Part shown: positions 13,801 to 25,653 of the stretch, in pieces
Position numbering within the stretch: the stretch's first letter is position 1
Layout of the letters: each line of letters begins with the position of its first letter
Source: Sarcocystis neurona
Lineage: Eukaryota; Apicomplexa; Conoidasida; Eucoccidiorida; Sarcocystidae
Assembly: GCA_000727475.1 (NCBI GenBank)
Contig: KL647301.1
Location: 1,308,093-1,372,092, forward strand
Length of the DNA: 64,000 bases
Direction: 5' to 3'
The notes under the pieces: model-generated
What the model saw: only the letters and a program-made list of their open reading frames with translations
Told to the model about the DNA's origin: nothing
Database searches by the model: none
Program-made: the position numbers and the translations under genes

Positions 13801-16746
13801 TTGCTTTCTTGTGGTACTAGTTGCGGTTGTATCGTTAGTAGTAGGAGAAGCTACCCCTGCAATTGTACAGGTTAGCCTCGTAATCAGTGGCAACAAGTGT
13901 GAACGTGAGCCAGTGAATAGCTGAGCAGTGATAGAGGTTGACCTTTGTGAACACGTGTCGTCGTTTGTCTCGGCCGTCAAAATGTGCACGACTTCAACAC
14001 CGCTCGAAACGCTGGGAAGCAGTGCGCAGATTTATTCATGTACGAATAATAGTAGTGCAGGAACCTTTATTAGATGGAGCAGTGTGTGTAGCGGATTGCG
14101 GTGTAATACATGTACGTACAGAAGTCGTAGTGAGTGTTGAAGGAGATGAATAGAGGTGTTTGTTGACTAGTCATGTGAAGCGTAGGAACGCGTCTAGCTG
14201 AGCGTGTGTGGACTGAACACCGACGAAGGCGGCGGCACGATTAGGTACGTTACAATTGCGCACCCGTACTAACAGCGAGTTACTGGCCACTGCACTTGTT
14301 GTAGTAATGCCACTAATTATAGGCCACTCGGCGTTGTGGCAGCAGTCCCGATATTTGGGGAATGGCGAAGTGTTGGATGAATTTCGTTACGTAGAAACAT
14401 GGTATCCTTCGAAAAAAACTGTGGATCAATCTAGCCCATTACCTACGGGAACCATAGGCACTTGTCGCCGCAACGCTGTGGACGGTAATGACAGTTGTTA
14501 CGCAGGAAGGACGATGTAAGTGGTGAGGTGCGCGCAGATGGTGTGACCAGGCTGGTGTCACGCCAAGTGGTCATCCGGAGAACCTAGAGGTGACTGGTGT
14601 ACACTGATCGTAGGTAGTGCAGCGGCCCTGCAGGAAATCACCTAACATCAGTCATCTTCTGTTGAAGTCGAAGGCGTAATACTTCCAGGTGACTGTGGCG
14701 CTTGTAGAATTCGTGGCACCTACCAGACAGGTAGTGGCGCAGCTATGTAAAGGTAGGAGATCAAGTATCAATAGCGATCTTATTCTACGAGCAGAACCAC
14801 TAGCACGTTGCGGTATGACACCGATCATTCACCAACAGCGCGAACTCCAGTCAGGTGATACAACTGGTGTCGTTCGCCAGTGTAGTTGCGTGCATACTGC
14901 GCCGGTACTCGAGCAGTTCCCTAGAGGACAAGTAATAGCTGTCGGAGTAGTAGAACTTCAACAATCGTTGATATACATGCAAACGTACCGACGGCATACG
15001 TTCGAGAAATTGGATATCAGTCCTTCTGCTCTGGCTGGTGAGATAATCCCTGAAACATTGGAGCAGCGTACACACGCCAGAATGTCGAAGGGTGCCACTG
15101 GAGAGCACAAGGAGAGAAGTGCAAGGACGACCTGAGGAGCTACGCGGTGGGCAGCACATATGGGGGCCGTACAGAAGAGGCCTACAGGCAATGATTATAG
15201 ATTATAGTGCTATGAATCCAGTGGAATACTGGGCTTGACTTTTGGAGTACGAGGAGCAGACACTGGGGAGGTACGGGAGCTATGAAGAGCGCCTTACGTT
15301 ATGCTGTGTTGCAGAAAAAAAATACCCTGCGATCCACATCTGTCATCGACATACAGTGGCTGCAGCGGGTTCCACTGGAGCCTTGTGGGGAGGGGATTTG
15401 TAGACATATATATCTGGGCTGTAAGAGGCGTTTTACAGATCCATACACCTGATATCACGTGTTGACGTATGCGTTTATATATAAATCTGGATTTGTACAC
15501 GCACCCAGGCACAGTGACTTCCACTTGTGGTAACATGATTTTGAGCACCGGTGCTCGTGGGCTAATGCACGGATACAACGGAGGCATAGTGTACGGTTTA
15601 CCTCTCATTACGCAGTAGGCTATCCAATTCTGCGACCTAGTACAACTGCACCATAAATACTGCCTGTCTCGCCATCGAAGGGTGACCAGTTGAAGACAAA
15701 CCTATGATCGTGTTGCACAACTGTTACATAGTTTAAACGGATACGCACAGGTAATAACATGGTTGGCAACTCCCTGACGGCAGGGTTAGGAGCCTCTCCG
15801 GAAACGAATGCATCCCTGGACCGTCGTCTTGCAGAATACGAAAAGAAATAATGGGAATTCCCACTTTCCACGCACGTGAAGGGGGGCACACCTTTACGGA
15901 TGATGACAAACAAGACACGCACACTGTGTCCTACCAACACAACAAATGCTTAAAAAAAGTAGCCGGACCTCCACAACTGTGACACGCCTCTGCCCTCCGC
16001 ATGGTGACTACATCCGTGACGCACCCGGAAGCAACGGTAGACACACAATTTTGTGAGTGGCCATGCTCGTCGATGAAGTGCACCCGCTTATAGTCTTATC
16101 TTCTGTAGTTGATGCCGGCGACGGGACCTGTGTGCTGGCGTACTGAGATACATGCAGGGAGATACGTAAAGATATGCATGTCTTCATACGTGGACCCGTG
16201 GAGCTGTCGACGCGGCCTGATACTTCGTTTCTGTGGAAAAGGGTTTTGCCGGTCGAGATTCCCCATGACCTGCAATTCAGGAGGTACAAACACGTGTACC
16301 GACGTTCGACGTATCATGCGTTCGATGATGATACAGAGGACTGTGCTTCGATCAAGACGAGCAATTCGAACTGCAGGACTACAGACGAAAGCGCTGCTCT
16401 GTGCACCTTTGCTTCTCAGCTGCGCAGTCGACGAACAACGATTGCATATCAAGATCTTTGTGCTTGCGTGCACACCCGTGTGTATCTATGTTTGTGTGTG
16501 AATCCCCCTGAATGCCCTCTATACCTGTGTGCAGAGGCAGGGCCGTCCCAGGGAATGCTATGTTTGGCACGCACGTAGACGAGAGACTGCGCTCACCTAT
16601 ATTGTAACTTACTCGTCACACATGAATCTAACTGCGCTTGTCTATAGGTCGTGTGCACTTCCATCCTCACCATCACGGACATATATATATATATATATAT
16701 ATGAATATATATATATATAAGCGTTCGTGATGTCGTCCAGCATGAC
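10859..16746. other. low-repeat interval with no convincing gene
   Basis: This 5.9 kb interval differs from the rest of the window. It has little TA/CA microsatellite after 11,000, no CAG runs and balanced strands. Short frames occur everywhere on both strands. Overlapping 120-codon frames at 12331-12743 (+) are Lys/Arg/Gln-rich, and 14689-15135 (+) is a 148-codon frame. None has a clean start, splice sites and a domain together. A perfect 8 bp hairpin with a CCTA loop sits at 12911-12930. The interval could hold decayed mobile DNA, small unrecognised exons, or the promoter and 5' leader of the SET gene just right of 10858. Confidence 0.4.
16680..16722. repeat. (TA)n microsatellite
   Basis: About 40 bp of nearly pure TA with one GAA interruption. 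Similar TA arrays occur at about 3700-3725, 5181-5205, 7157-7175, 18776-18791, 19130-19157, 25799-25850, 28835-28853, 30821-30835, 44917-44940, 52733-52751, 53701-53716, 62125-62145 and 62217-62235. All are outside the coding exons proposed here. Confidence 0.9.
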
Positions 16747-16866
16747 CTGAAAGAGTTGCATATTCAACTCCGCAGCCAAAAAAAAAGCTAAATATCCATT
16801 TTGAAACAAGAAGTGACGCCACTGCAGGAGGGCCACGGCGGCGCGTGAGCGGCACGTAACGCATTC
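16747..16866 (-). CDS. isolated coding exon, unknown protein (partial)
   Basis: On the minus strand GCTTTTCAG precedes a 120 nt open stretch of exactly 40 codons, which ends at CTCTTTCAG|GTCATG, so it is phase 0 at both ends. The translation has a protein-like mix of residues, starting ECVTCRSRAA and including LLQWRHFLFQNGYL and AAELNMQLFQ. The plus strand of the same stretch has several stops. Immediately downstream is a TA microsatellite at 16680-16720, which would be intronic. I could not find partner exons with certainty. The minus-strand frames at 15620-15940 are possible later exons. No family is recognised. Confidence 0.35.
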
Positions 16867-17223
16867 CTGAAAAGCTGCAAGATATTAAATTTGATGCTTT
16901 TATAATCGTATATCTGCAGGAGCTGCAGAACTGCAAAATATACACGTAGAATGTACAAACCCGCACATGTTTATGTAAAACGTACCTGTGGGTTTACACA
17001 CGCAGACCTGGAGATATACACAAATACGCGTGTTTCTCACTACGTAGGAGCTACGCGGCTGACCAGTTCTTTTTGTGCATGCGGAAAAGAAACCTTGGGT
17101 GCTCCGGAAGAAACTATAGACAACGAGAGTTCCATGGAACTGCGTATTTCCCAGGGTACGCTGGACGGGTGGTTTTCTTTTGTTCATGCTTCCAAGCAGG
17201 ACGCAAATACTGAAGCACCGAAA

Positions 17224-17700
17224 GGGACATGATCTCCGAAAGAAAAAGTGTTCTTTGTAGAGAAAAGTTGACAAAGTGGCCGACTTTGATTATGCGTCCG
17301 GTGCGCCCCATGTGCGTTGACCTCAACACACAGACTACGTATAATGAAGACGCGCGCACCCTTCTGCGGGTAAGCATCTGTTACCAGGTATACACAGAGG
17401 TAGATGCCACCTACAGCTACCTCTTTCGACTACCGAAAGAATCACAGGTACGCATGTGCGGTTACCAGCAATAGTATGCATATACGCAGTTTAACCTCTA
17501 TGTAATTGTATACCTCTGTGTATACCTGTCAACAGATACCCCCACACATGGGTGTGTGCATCGTCGTCATACGCAGGGTGTGTGCTGCAGTCAAAGTACG
17601 CTGTTGAAAGTACATGGGGTGTACCGGGCGCTTAATTAAAGTCGGCCACTTTGTCAAATTTTCGTTACAAAGAAGACTGTTTCTTTAGATGATCTCGTCC
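17224..17700. repeat. imperfect palindrome / foldback element (~477 bp)
   Basis: Two inverted arms are visible. 17229-17311 pairs with the reverse complement of about 17617-17697 at roughly 80-85% by eye, and shares the 20-base block TTGACAAAGTGGCCGACTTT with one mismatch. Nearer the centre, 17387-17400 pairs perfectly with 17513-17526 (GGTATACACAGAGG and its complement). Both pairs are centred near 17,460, so the whole element reads as one degenerate palindrome. I see no transposase and no clear target-site duplication. It may be a MITE-like foldback element or an inverted duplication. Confidence 0.7.
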
Positions 17701-17937
17701 TTTTCCGTACGTCACTGCCCTCGTAACACGTCGAGCACACACATATATATGTATATATATGTATGTATATACATATTGTCTCCCATTCCCTGTGCAGCGA
17801 CGGGCGTATTCTCCTCAAACATCCACGCGTAAATATGTATTTTCGCTAGCGTGCTTGCACGTGGATACACGTGCACTTAGGTATATACAGAATACACACG
17901 AGCGCATACATGTTCATAACTGTAATCACGTGTGCAG

Positions 17938-18294
17938 CTATTCTCGTCTTCCCTACTTGTCGCAGTTTTCACACAGGAGTCCGCGAGATCCCCCTCGTCG
18001 CTGATGTACGTACACTCCATACATCTTCGCGCGTGAGTTGTGATGCCGATGCACGTACACCGTACCCATTTGCCGAACGCGTAGCGTTCCTGTAGAAATG
18101 GCACGCATCTAAATTCTCAGGTGTTCGTTTCCTTGAATTTACGCTTCAAGTGTGTTGGTGTGCCTGGCGAAACAGTTGGCTTCAAATGGCACTGCCATGC
18201 CGAAGTGCAGATACTTTTAAACGAGAGATGGATACCTGCAACGGTGTGCGCGGGGCATTGCCCCCTGCAAGAAAGGCATCAGAAAGCCTGGTAG
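17938..18294 (+). CDS. two 3'-terminal exons of an unknown protein (partial)
   Basis: Exon 17938-18005 starts after GTGTGCAG and ends at GCTGAT|GTACGT. Exon 18121-18294 starts after AAATTCTCAG and runs to TAG at 18292-18294. The join is in phase 0. Across the junction the protein reads continuously as coding, with GVREIPLVAD before it and VFVSLNLRFKC after it, then GFKWHCHAEVQILLNERW. There are several Cys and Trp and no low complexity. Earlier exons are probably left of 17938. A candidate piece ends at CACAG|GTACGC near 17449, inside the palindrome. A donor CAACG|GTGTGC near 18243 could also cut the last exon shorter. The family is not recognised. Confidence 0.35.
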
Positions 18295-18311
18295 CTACGC
18301 ATTCGTGTGCT

Positions 18312-18485
18312 TTTGCACAGGTGTACTTGAACAGTGAGAAGGAAACTAAATGACTGCACGTACCTGCATATACGCACTTGAAGACTCAACTGGATTTGCA
18401 CACTTGTGCGTGAAGAGTCAGAAAGAATAAAAGGGACTGGACGTCCCTGCATATACGGACGTGGGGCAGTTTCTTCCACTGCTGC
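18312..18485. repeat. degenerate ~83 bp tandem repeat
   Basis: ACCTGCATATACGCACTTG at 18362 is matched by CCCTGCATATACGGACGTG at 18445. The preceding AGTGAGAAGGAAACTAAA-like block is also duplicated, as AGTCAGAAAGAATAAAA, at the same spacing. In one minus-strand frame this gives two similar peptides, but there is no supporting gene structure. Confidence 0.6.
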
Positions 18486-19049
18486 GCATACACGCGGGTG
18501 CACATAAAGCATCTCGGTGTCTGGATTTCATCCTGAAGTCCGCTCTTAGACTGCCTTCCAGATTTACGCACCTACACATGCGTGTGAAGATACTTGCGTA
18601 GACACGTGAGTATTTACGTCTTGTCCTCACAGATATACGGCTATACATGTATCCGTAGATAGAGAGAGGGAGAAAGAGAGAGAGAACAGACCAAAGGAAA
18701 TCTACACGTCGCTACACTCACACGTGAAGACGCATGTCTTCGTAATACACGCAAAAGAGGTGCCTCCACGCTGTCATATATATATATATATGCGTATGTA
18801 TCAGTTCGTGTGTATACACTTATGTCCGTATATATGTCAGACTAAAAAAAAGGAGCTACGGACGTGAAGAGAGCTGCTCACTAGTTAGGGGCGCGCTTAC
18901 ACGCGATCGACTGGGCGCACCTCTCCACGCCGTTTTTCCCACTTTTGAGCAGGTGTACTCGTGCGCTACAAAAAACTACGTGTGTCGGTAAGACACACCT
19001 TTCCACTTTCAAACAGTAGGTACACATATACACGTATATACATATGTGC

Positions 19050-19123
19050 AAACGAGGGCCACGTTAAGAGGCACACATATTCATATAGATATATATATCT
19101 ACGTACAGGTAGACGTACGCACG

Positions 19124-19155
<32 letters not shown>

Positions 19156-19325
19156 TGTGACAAAAAAGAGCCACGTTCATAGGCGCGCACATTTATATAT
19201 ATACTCACGTACAGGTACACGTATGCGCGTATATATATATATATACGTATATGTATGTATACGGAAAGGGTAGCCGGGTAAAAAAGCGCACATATTATGT
19301 ATGCACGCACAGGTACCAAGTTCTT
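19050..19325. repeat. degenerate ~105 bp tandem repeat with embedded TA runs
   Basis: Related blocks begin at 19054 (GAGGGCCACGTTAAGAGG), 19168 (AGAGCCACGTTCATAGG) and about 19267 (GGGTAGCCGGGTAAAAAAG). Each is followed by CGCACATAT-like sequence and an ACGCACAGGTA or ACGTACAGGTA motif. TA runs of different length in each copy make the period vary between about 100 and 114 bp. Confidence 0.65.
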
Positions 19326-19867
19326 ATGTTTTTCGCGCCGCGTGTATTCACGTACACTACGTTTAAAAAACTCTGTCAACGTATAGACACACATATGTAT
19401 ACATGCGCGCATGCGTGTGTCTACGTATTCATCGTCACCAGTGAAAGCGGAGTCAGCGCAACCGGGACGTTAGACAATCTTCCCCGTTTTTGTCCTCCTT
19501 TCTTTTGTTTCGCTCTCTTTCTCCCTTGGCCGTGAGAGCTACTGTTCGTGTGAGTTCTACCACTAACGTTCTTATTCTGTTCTCCTTTTGTGATGGAACC
19601 GTCCTCTTTCTTCCTTCCCACTTTTTCCTTTTCTTCAAAAAGCGGAGCAGCAGCAGCTTTGCTGTCCTTCTCCTCTTCTGCTCCTCTTTTTCTTTGTCAG
19701 CACCTTCTCTGCATTCATCTCGTGGCCCTCGCTCACTTCTTCAATCTGCTGTAGAGACTGTACAGCCACTCTACGGTGTCTGTACACTGCAGCAGCAGCA
19801 GTTCTTTTTTCCCCGTTGTTGCGTGTCTCTGCTTCCGGTTCTCCACTTCACATGCAGCGCAGCTGAC

Positions 19868-22800
19868 CTACTGCTCCACTCCGTCTTCTGCTACTTCTTT
19901 CCCTCCTTGCTGTTCCACTGCTGCTGCTGTTGCAGCCACCCGAGACACCAACCTCGCAACCCCGCTCTGCCGCTGCTGCTGGTGCTGCATGCGACGGCGC
20001 TGCCCCTGCTGCTGCCGCTGCTGTTGCTCCAGGTGCTGCCGCTGCAGTAGTGTACCTCTTCCGTTGGTTCCCCTCTTCTCTGTTCTCCTTCCCGCTGTTT
20101 GGTTGCCGCTGCTACTGCTGCGCCAGACGCCTTGCGAAGAAAGCTCTGGGTGTGCGCCTCTACGTGTCGCTTGCTCTCTGTCGCCGCTGACTCCTTCATC
20201 CACCCCACTGCTCGCTGCTAGGTGTCCTGCTGTCGTTACCGTTTTCTCGCTAGAAACTGCTGCCGCTGGTGCCCGTGCTGCTGCTGCTGCGGTCGCCGGC
20301 TTTGCGTCCATTTCTTCCGTTGCTGAAACTCCTGCAGCAGCAGCAGCTGCTGCTGCCGAGGACGCCGCGGGCGCGAACGTGTTTTCGCTTCCTCCTCGCG
20401 CCCCTGCAGCATGTGCGGCTGTTGATGCTGCTGCCTTCCGTTTGGTGTGGGCAGCTCGTTTTTGAACACCTCTTGCGCGTTCCTTCGACGTTTTTCCTCT
20501 TGCGCCTCCTGCTGCAGCGGTTTCTGATGCCGCTCCTCCTTCTTTTGTCGCTGGGCGCAAAGACGTCACATCTTCTGCTCGTGCTGCTGCAGTGTATTCT
20601 GTTACGGTGGGTGCGCTGTCCGCTGCTCTTTCTGCTGCTGCTGCTGCTGCGGTTCCTGGAGCTGTTGCGGCTGCAAGTGTTGCTGCTGCATTTGCTGCAG
20701 CGGCGGGGCCACCTGTCTGTACAGCAGCAGCAGCACTCGATCTTGCCGGCCTCTCCAGGAGCCACTGCAAAGTTTCTGCCGTGTTACGGACAGCGGCAGC
20801 AAACATCGACGAGTGTCTGTGCCCGCGTTTCCATTCGGCGTGTTCTGTCTCCTCTGCGTCATCTTCTTCATCTTCGTCCTCTTCCTCTTCTTCTTCTTTG
20901 CCGCGTCTTCCCGCGTGCCCTTGTTGCTGTCTGCTTGTAGCAGGAGCAGCGGAGGCCAAGGCAGGCTGCTGCTGCGCGTAGGGCTGCTTCGAGGATACGG
21001 CAGAGAACGAGAGCTGCTGCTGTTCCGCTGCTGCTGCTAGATGTCGCTGAGTCAAAGAAGGTTCTGCTGCAGCAGCGGCTCCCTCTCTGTCGTTGCTGCT
21101 ATTTTTCTCTTTCCACCGCGAGGACGCTGCCAGCATGCGCTGCAGCAAGGGCCGCAGCAGCACGCTCCCTGACGCCCCAGAAATCCTGCTGCTTTCCCTC
21201 GAACTTGTAAAATCAGCAGGTCCGACTCCGCTGCCCCCACTTCCTCCTCCGACGCGTCCTCCTGTTCCCCCTGCTGGCGGTGGTCCTGCTGCTGCTGGGA
21301 CTGCCCCCACTCCTCCAGCTGCTGCCGGTGCCCCCGCCGCTGCTGCTGCCGCTGCCGCGCGCGAGTCGTAGTACAGGGCCGCAGCAGCAGCGGGGTCTAA
21401 AGGCAGCAGCGGCGGCATGCAGTGCTTCCCGGCTGCAGCAGCAGCAGGCAACGTAAAGAAGTAACGCCGCTCCGCAGCAGGTATCCATAGCTGTTGTTGC
21501 CGGTCTTCTCCTTCGTGTGCATGCGGATAAAAGGTGCTACTTGCGAACGGTAAGCAAGTTCCATCTCTCTGTCTTTCTTCTTTGATTCTCCTACTGCCTC
21601 TCGTATTTCTTCCCAATGAAGGTTGCAGGTCATTGCTACGACCTACCCCTGGTGCTACCCCCTCCTCTGTCCACCACACGTCCGTCGCCGCAGATACTGC
21701 TTCTCTCGGGACTTGTCCTGTTGCTGCCGCAGCTCTTCCGTCTTCATTTTCTGCTGCTGCTCTTCTTCTCCCTCCTCCTCCTCCTCGTGTCGCTGCAGCA
21801 TGTCTCTCCCACATCTCCTCTTCCTCTGCGTTTTTTTCTCCGTCTTCTGCGTTGCAGGCCCCTCCCCATGTTGCTGCTGCTTCTTCCCCTTCATCGTCCT
21901 CGTCAGCATCTGAGGCCCCACCGAATCTTCTCCTTCTTCCTGCGGCTGTGCGCTGCTGCCGCACCCTTGCTGCCGCTCGTGCACCACTACTCCAGCCGCG
22001 GGTCTGCAGGTGCAGCTGCTGTCCGTCTTCTTCCCGTTGCTGCTGCTGCTCAGGCAAACAACGTCTCTCCACGGAACGGCTCAAAGAGCGATCCGGAAGT
22101 TCCGTCCTCCGTGTCCTCGCATGCAGGGCAATTGCTTCAGGAGCCGTCGTAGTGTCTCCGCGGGACAGATTTCTTGTTTGCAAGGGGTCTCCGGCCAGGC
22201 GTGAGGCGTCTCTGGTCTGGCGTGGCACGTCTCTGGCCTGCAGTGGCACTTCTTCTTCGGCTGCCTTTCTTGCCGCATACAACCAGTTGTTCGGCAGCTT
22301 CCAGCGCCGACCGTTTGAACGTTGCAGTTTCTCTGCTGAGTAGCACGTGTCCTCTTCTGCAGGCACCGCTGCTGCTGCCTTCATTCGCTGTGCGCGCTGA
22401 GACGCTTGAGACCCACTCCCCGCATGCCACGAAGGAGTTGCTGCATGCGGACTTGGGCGCCCAGTAGCTCTCTCTGCTCCGGTAAAAATGCTGCTGCTGC
22501 TGCCACTGCTACGAACGTTGTTATTATCGCTGCCTGAGGTCTCGCTCCTCCTGGGCCTGCGGTTGTGGGTCGGTCCTTCGCTGCTACCGTCGGCACTCTC
22601 GCTGCTGCTGCTGACGCTGCGAAGAGGTGGGCTGCTTCTTCGACGAATTGGGCTGCACTTGCTGCTCCTATGTCCCTTCTGCAGACGGGTGCCGCTGTCC
22701 CTGCTGCTGCTGCCCTCTCTCTTCCTTGTGCTGCTCTGTGAGCGGCGGGGGAGACTTCCCCTTTTTCCCACAGCCGAGTCCGTTTCGTCTCTGCCTAGCC

Positions 22801-25653
22801 GCTGCTGCTGTTGGACAGAGTATTGCTGGAGGGGAGAGTTTGTTGCTGCTTTCCTCTCTCTTTTCTCCCGTCGCCGTCGCTTCGTGCTGTTGCTGCTGCT
22901 GCGACATAGCGAGTCGAGGGGACTGCTGTTGCCGCTGCTGCTGGTGCCGCGTTCGGCTACAGCTCGTGTCACCACCCTGCTACTGTCTGTTGGTGCTGCA
23001 GCAGACTGTTCTTCTCCTTCTTCGGCTCTTATTTGCAGAAGCTGCCGGCAGCGGGAGCAGGAGAGGCCGGACGTCGCAGCAGGAGGGCCGCGAGGAGACG
23101 CAGCAGCTGCGGCGGTGAAGAAGGGCGCAGCAGCAGCTACAGGGCGGGCTTCAGCAGCAGGACGCGACGCAGCAGTCGCCTGGAAGGGATGATGGAAGTC
23201 AGAAGCAGTATCAAGTAGAGGAGAGGAAGCAGGAGAAGAAGAAGCAGCAGCAGCATGGGACGAGAAGCCTGGTTCTTGACTCGAGAAGGGGACGGGAAAA
23301 GAGGAGGCAGAAGGCGTCGCAGCAGCAGCAGCAGCGGATGGGGCAGGAGGAGGAGCAGGAACAGCAGCAGCTACTCCTGCAGCACAAGTAACGCCAGCAG
23401 CAGTGAGGACACCACCAGGAGCAACGGCAGCGCCAGAGGAGAAAGACGAGGAAGATAGAGAAGGGTAGAGGACTGCATTAGCTGCTGCTTTCCTTGCCAG
23501 TCCGCTAGAAAAAAAGCTGCAGCACGGGCAGCCAGCACCAGTAATCCACGAAGAATGTGTGGGGCAGACGGAGAAGTGTTGCTGCTGCTGTGGTTGCCCT
23601 TCCTCCCGGTGATGACGCTGCATTTTCCATGGTTGAAGAGAAGATAACACTGGCTCCGTCTTCCGCGTGTCTTGCTCCTCTTTCTTCTCTTTTCGTCCCT
23701 GCTGCTGCCCCTGCTCCTGCTGCTGCTGCGTCGCCGGGTGCAGCGCATGCCTGCAAGTGGAAGATATATCTGATGGAAAGCAGCCCGCCTCGACAACAGC
23801 AGCAGCAGCCGCACTTTCTGCATTGCATCTGCCGCGTAGGTTGTCAAACAAGGGGAGTGCTACTGCAGCAGCAGCAGGCTCTTCACGCTTTCTTCCCTGC
23901 CGCGACACTGCGCCCAACAGCTGCTTCTGCTGTTCAGGTGCGGGTTGATTCTGCTGCAGCTGCCCCAGCGACTGGGCAACAGGCGACAGCAGCAGCGCCG
24001 AGTGTTCCTGCTGCTGCTGCAGGAACCGCTGCGCGTCCTGCCGCGGAGAGTCGCGACAACCTGCAGAGGCATGAAGTGCCTGAGCAATAGCAGCAGCTTT
24101 TGCAGCAGCGGCAGCTTCCGCAGCAGCAGCAAGGTGCTGCGCGGCCTTTGCTGCCTCCGCTGTTGCGGGTGGACCAGAGATAGGGCCCCGCTCAGGAAGC
24201 TCCTGCGTATTGATTCCCGGGAGAGGCAGCGGCGCAGCAGCCACGGCAGCTGCAGCAGCTGCGGCAGCAGCTTGTGGATTTGTTGCTGCCAGTTCGGATA
24301 GGAAGTCCTCCTGCTTCTTCTCAGACGTCGCTTCTCCTGCTGTTGCTTCTTCTGCTGATGCCGAATGCATCCTTTTCATTGCTGCTGCTGCTGCTGCAGC
24401 TTCTCCTTCGCCTGCGTTCTGCAGCTCAGTCACTGCAGGGGGAACGGTTGTACCTGCAACGACAGCAGGAGCGTCTGGTGTTGCTGGCCCTGCCCCTGCA
24501 GTTCTTGCAAAACCCTGCTGCGGTTGCCACCCCTCCCCGCACACCGCTGCTCCATGCAACGGGTGGTCTTCAGCACCTGCTACTGGTTGAAGCTGCTGCT
24601 GCGGAGCCATCTTTGCTTCCGCGTGTGCCGCCTGCCTCCCTGCTTCTGCTGCCGCACGCCCAGGCGCTGCTGCTGCTGTTGTTACAACGGCAAGCTGCTG
24701 CGTAGAAGATACTGCTGCCGGTGGCAGATGCTGTGCCGCAGCACAGGTTGCGGCCGCATGTACGTTCTGCGGAGGAAAAGCTGCTGCTCTTGCTGTACGG
24801 AGCTGCTCGTGCGGCCTGCTCTTCTGTCTCGGTGGACCAGCATCCGAAAAGCTGCCCGCTCCTTCTTCTTCTTCTTCTTCACTCTCCTCTCCCCACAGAG
24901 AACGCGTCGCGCTTTGACCGTGTCGCTGCTGTTGCACCATCTGCTGCTGCTGACACCCTGCCTGCTGCTGTTGCTGCTGGTGTCGTAGAGACTGTCGCTG
25001 GTGCTGCACGGGAGGTTGCCACGGCTGCAAAGTAATGGGGGAAAATATGGGCGACGTTCTGCAGCTGCATGTCTCTGCTTCAACAGCAGTTTCCTGAAGA
25101 AGCCTCTCTGCATCGTGCTCTCTGTGTCTCCACCACTGGCCTTCTGCTGCCGTGGGTCCTGCGATTTTCGTTCTTCTTCCTGCTGCTGCTGCTACGTCTC
25201 CTTTCCTGCCTGCAGCTTTGGCTGCTTCTCGAGCAGCCGCAGCAGCGCCAGCGTCCGGCAGCAACATTCGCGAGGGGAGACCGTGGAGGAGAACAGCGTC
25301 TCGGGCTGCAGGCACTGCACCAGCAGCCGCGGGACAAACCAGCCGCCGCACCGCGTCCGGCTCCTGCTGCTGCTGCGGCTGCATACAGAAGTCGCCGGGA
25401 AGCAGGAAAGGAGAGTTCCACTGCTCCGCCGGGAAAGAAACTCCCTTGCCTGCTGCTGCGGTCGAGGCGCCGGCGAGAGAAAGAGAAGGAGCTGCAGCGG
25501 TAGCACAAACCGCAGGAGGAAACGGAGAAGGAAGGGAGGACGCAGAAGCAGCAGAAGAAGAAAGCGCCAGCTGTTGATGCTCCCGCGCACGTCTCTCGCT
25601 GAATTTTGCAGCTGCCGTTAAAACGATCAACGGGATAGTTGCGAGCACGGGCC
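19868..25653 (-). CDS. giant Ala/Gln/Ser-rich protein of unknown function
   Basis: One uninterrupted frame ends at TAG 19868-19870. It stays open past 26,000, but above about 25,660 it runs through CTG repeats and TA microsatellites on its own strand, so it is unlikely to be coding there. A good acceptor (TGTTCTGCTGCAG) places an exon start at 25653, giving about 1,928 residues; the start codon would be in an upstream exon I could not fix. CAG repeats lie on the coding strand throughout, giving poly-Ala, poly-Gln and poly-Ser. The middle is Ser/Arg-rich (RRRSSPPLRS, SSSSESADGSS), like RNA-processing proteins. Around 22140-22280 are degenerate repeats of the type QTRDASRLAGD. Near the C-terminus is a short acidic run (KEEEEEEDEDEEDD). 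I recognise no folded domain. Small internal introns are possible. Confidence 0.6.

Larger units (their letters stand above)
18295..19867. other. non-coding repeat DNA between genes
   Basis: This contains the 83 bp and ~105 bp tandem repeats, TA microsatellites at about 18777 and 19132, and a T/C-rich stretch at 19480-19720. It follows the TAG of the large minus-strand gene at 19868, so part of it is that gene's 3' untranslated region. No credible exon was found. Confidence 0.45.
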
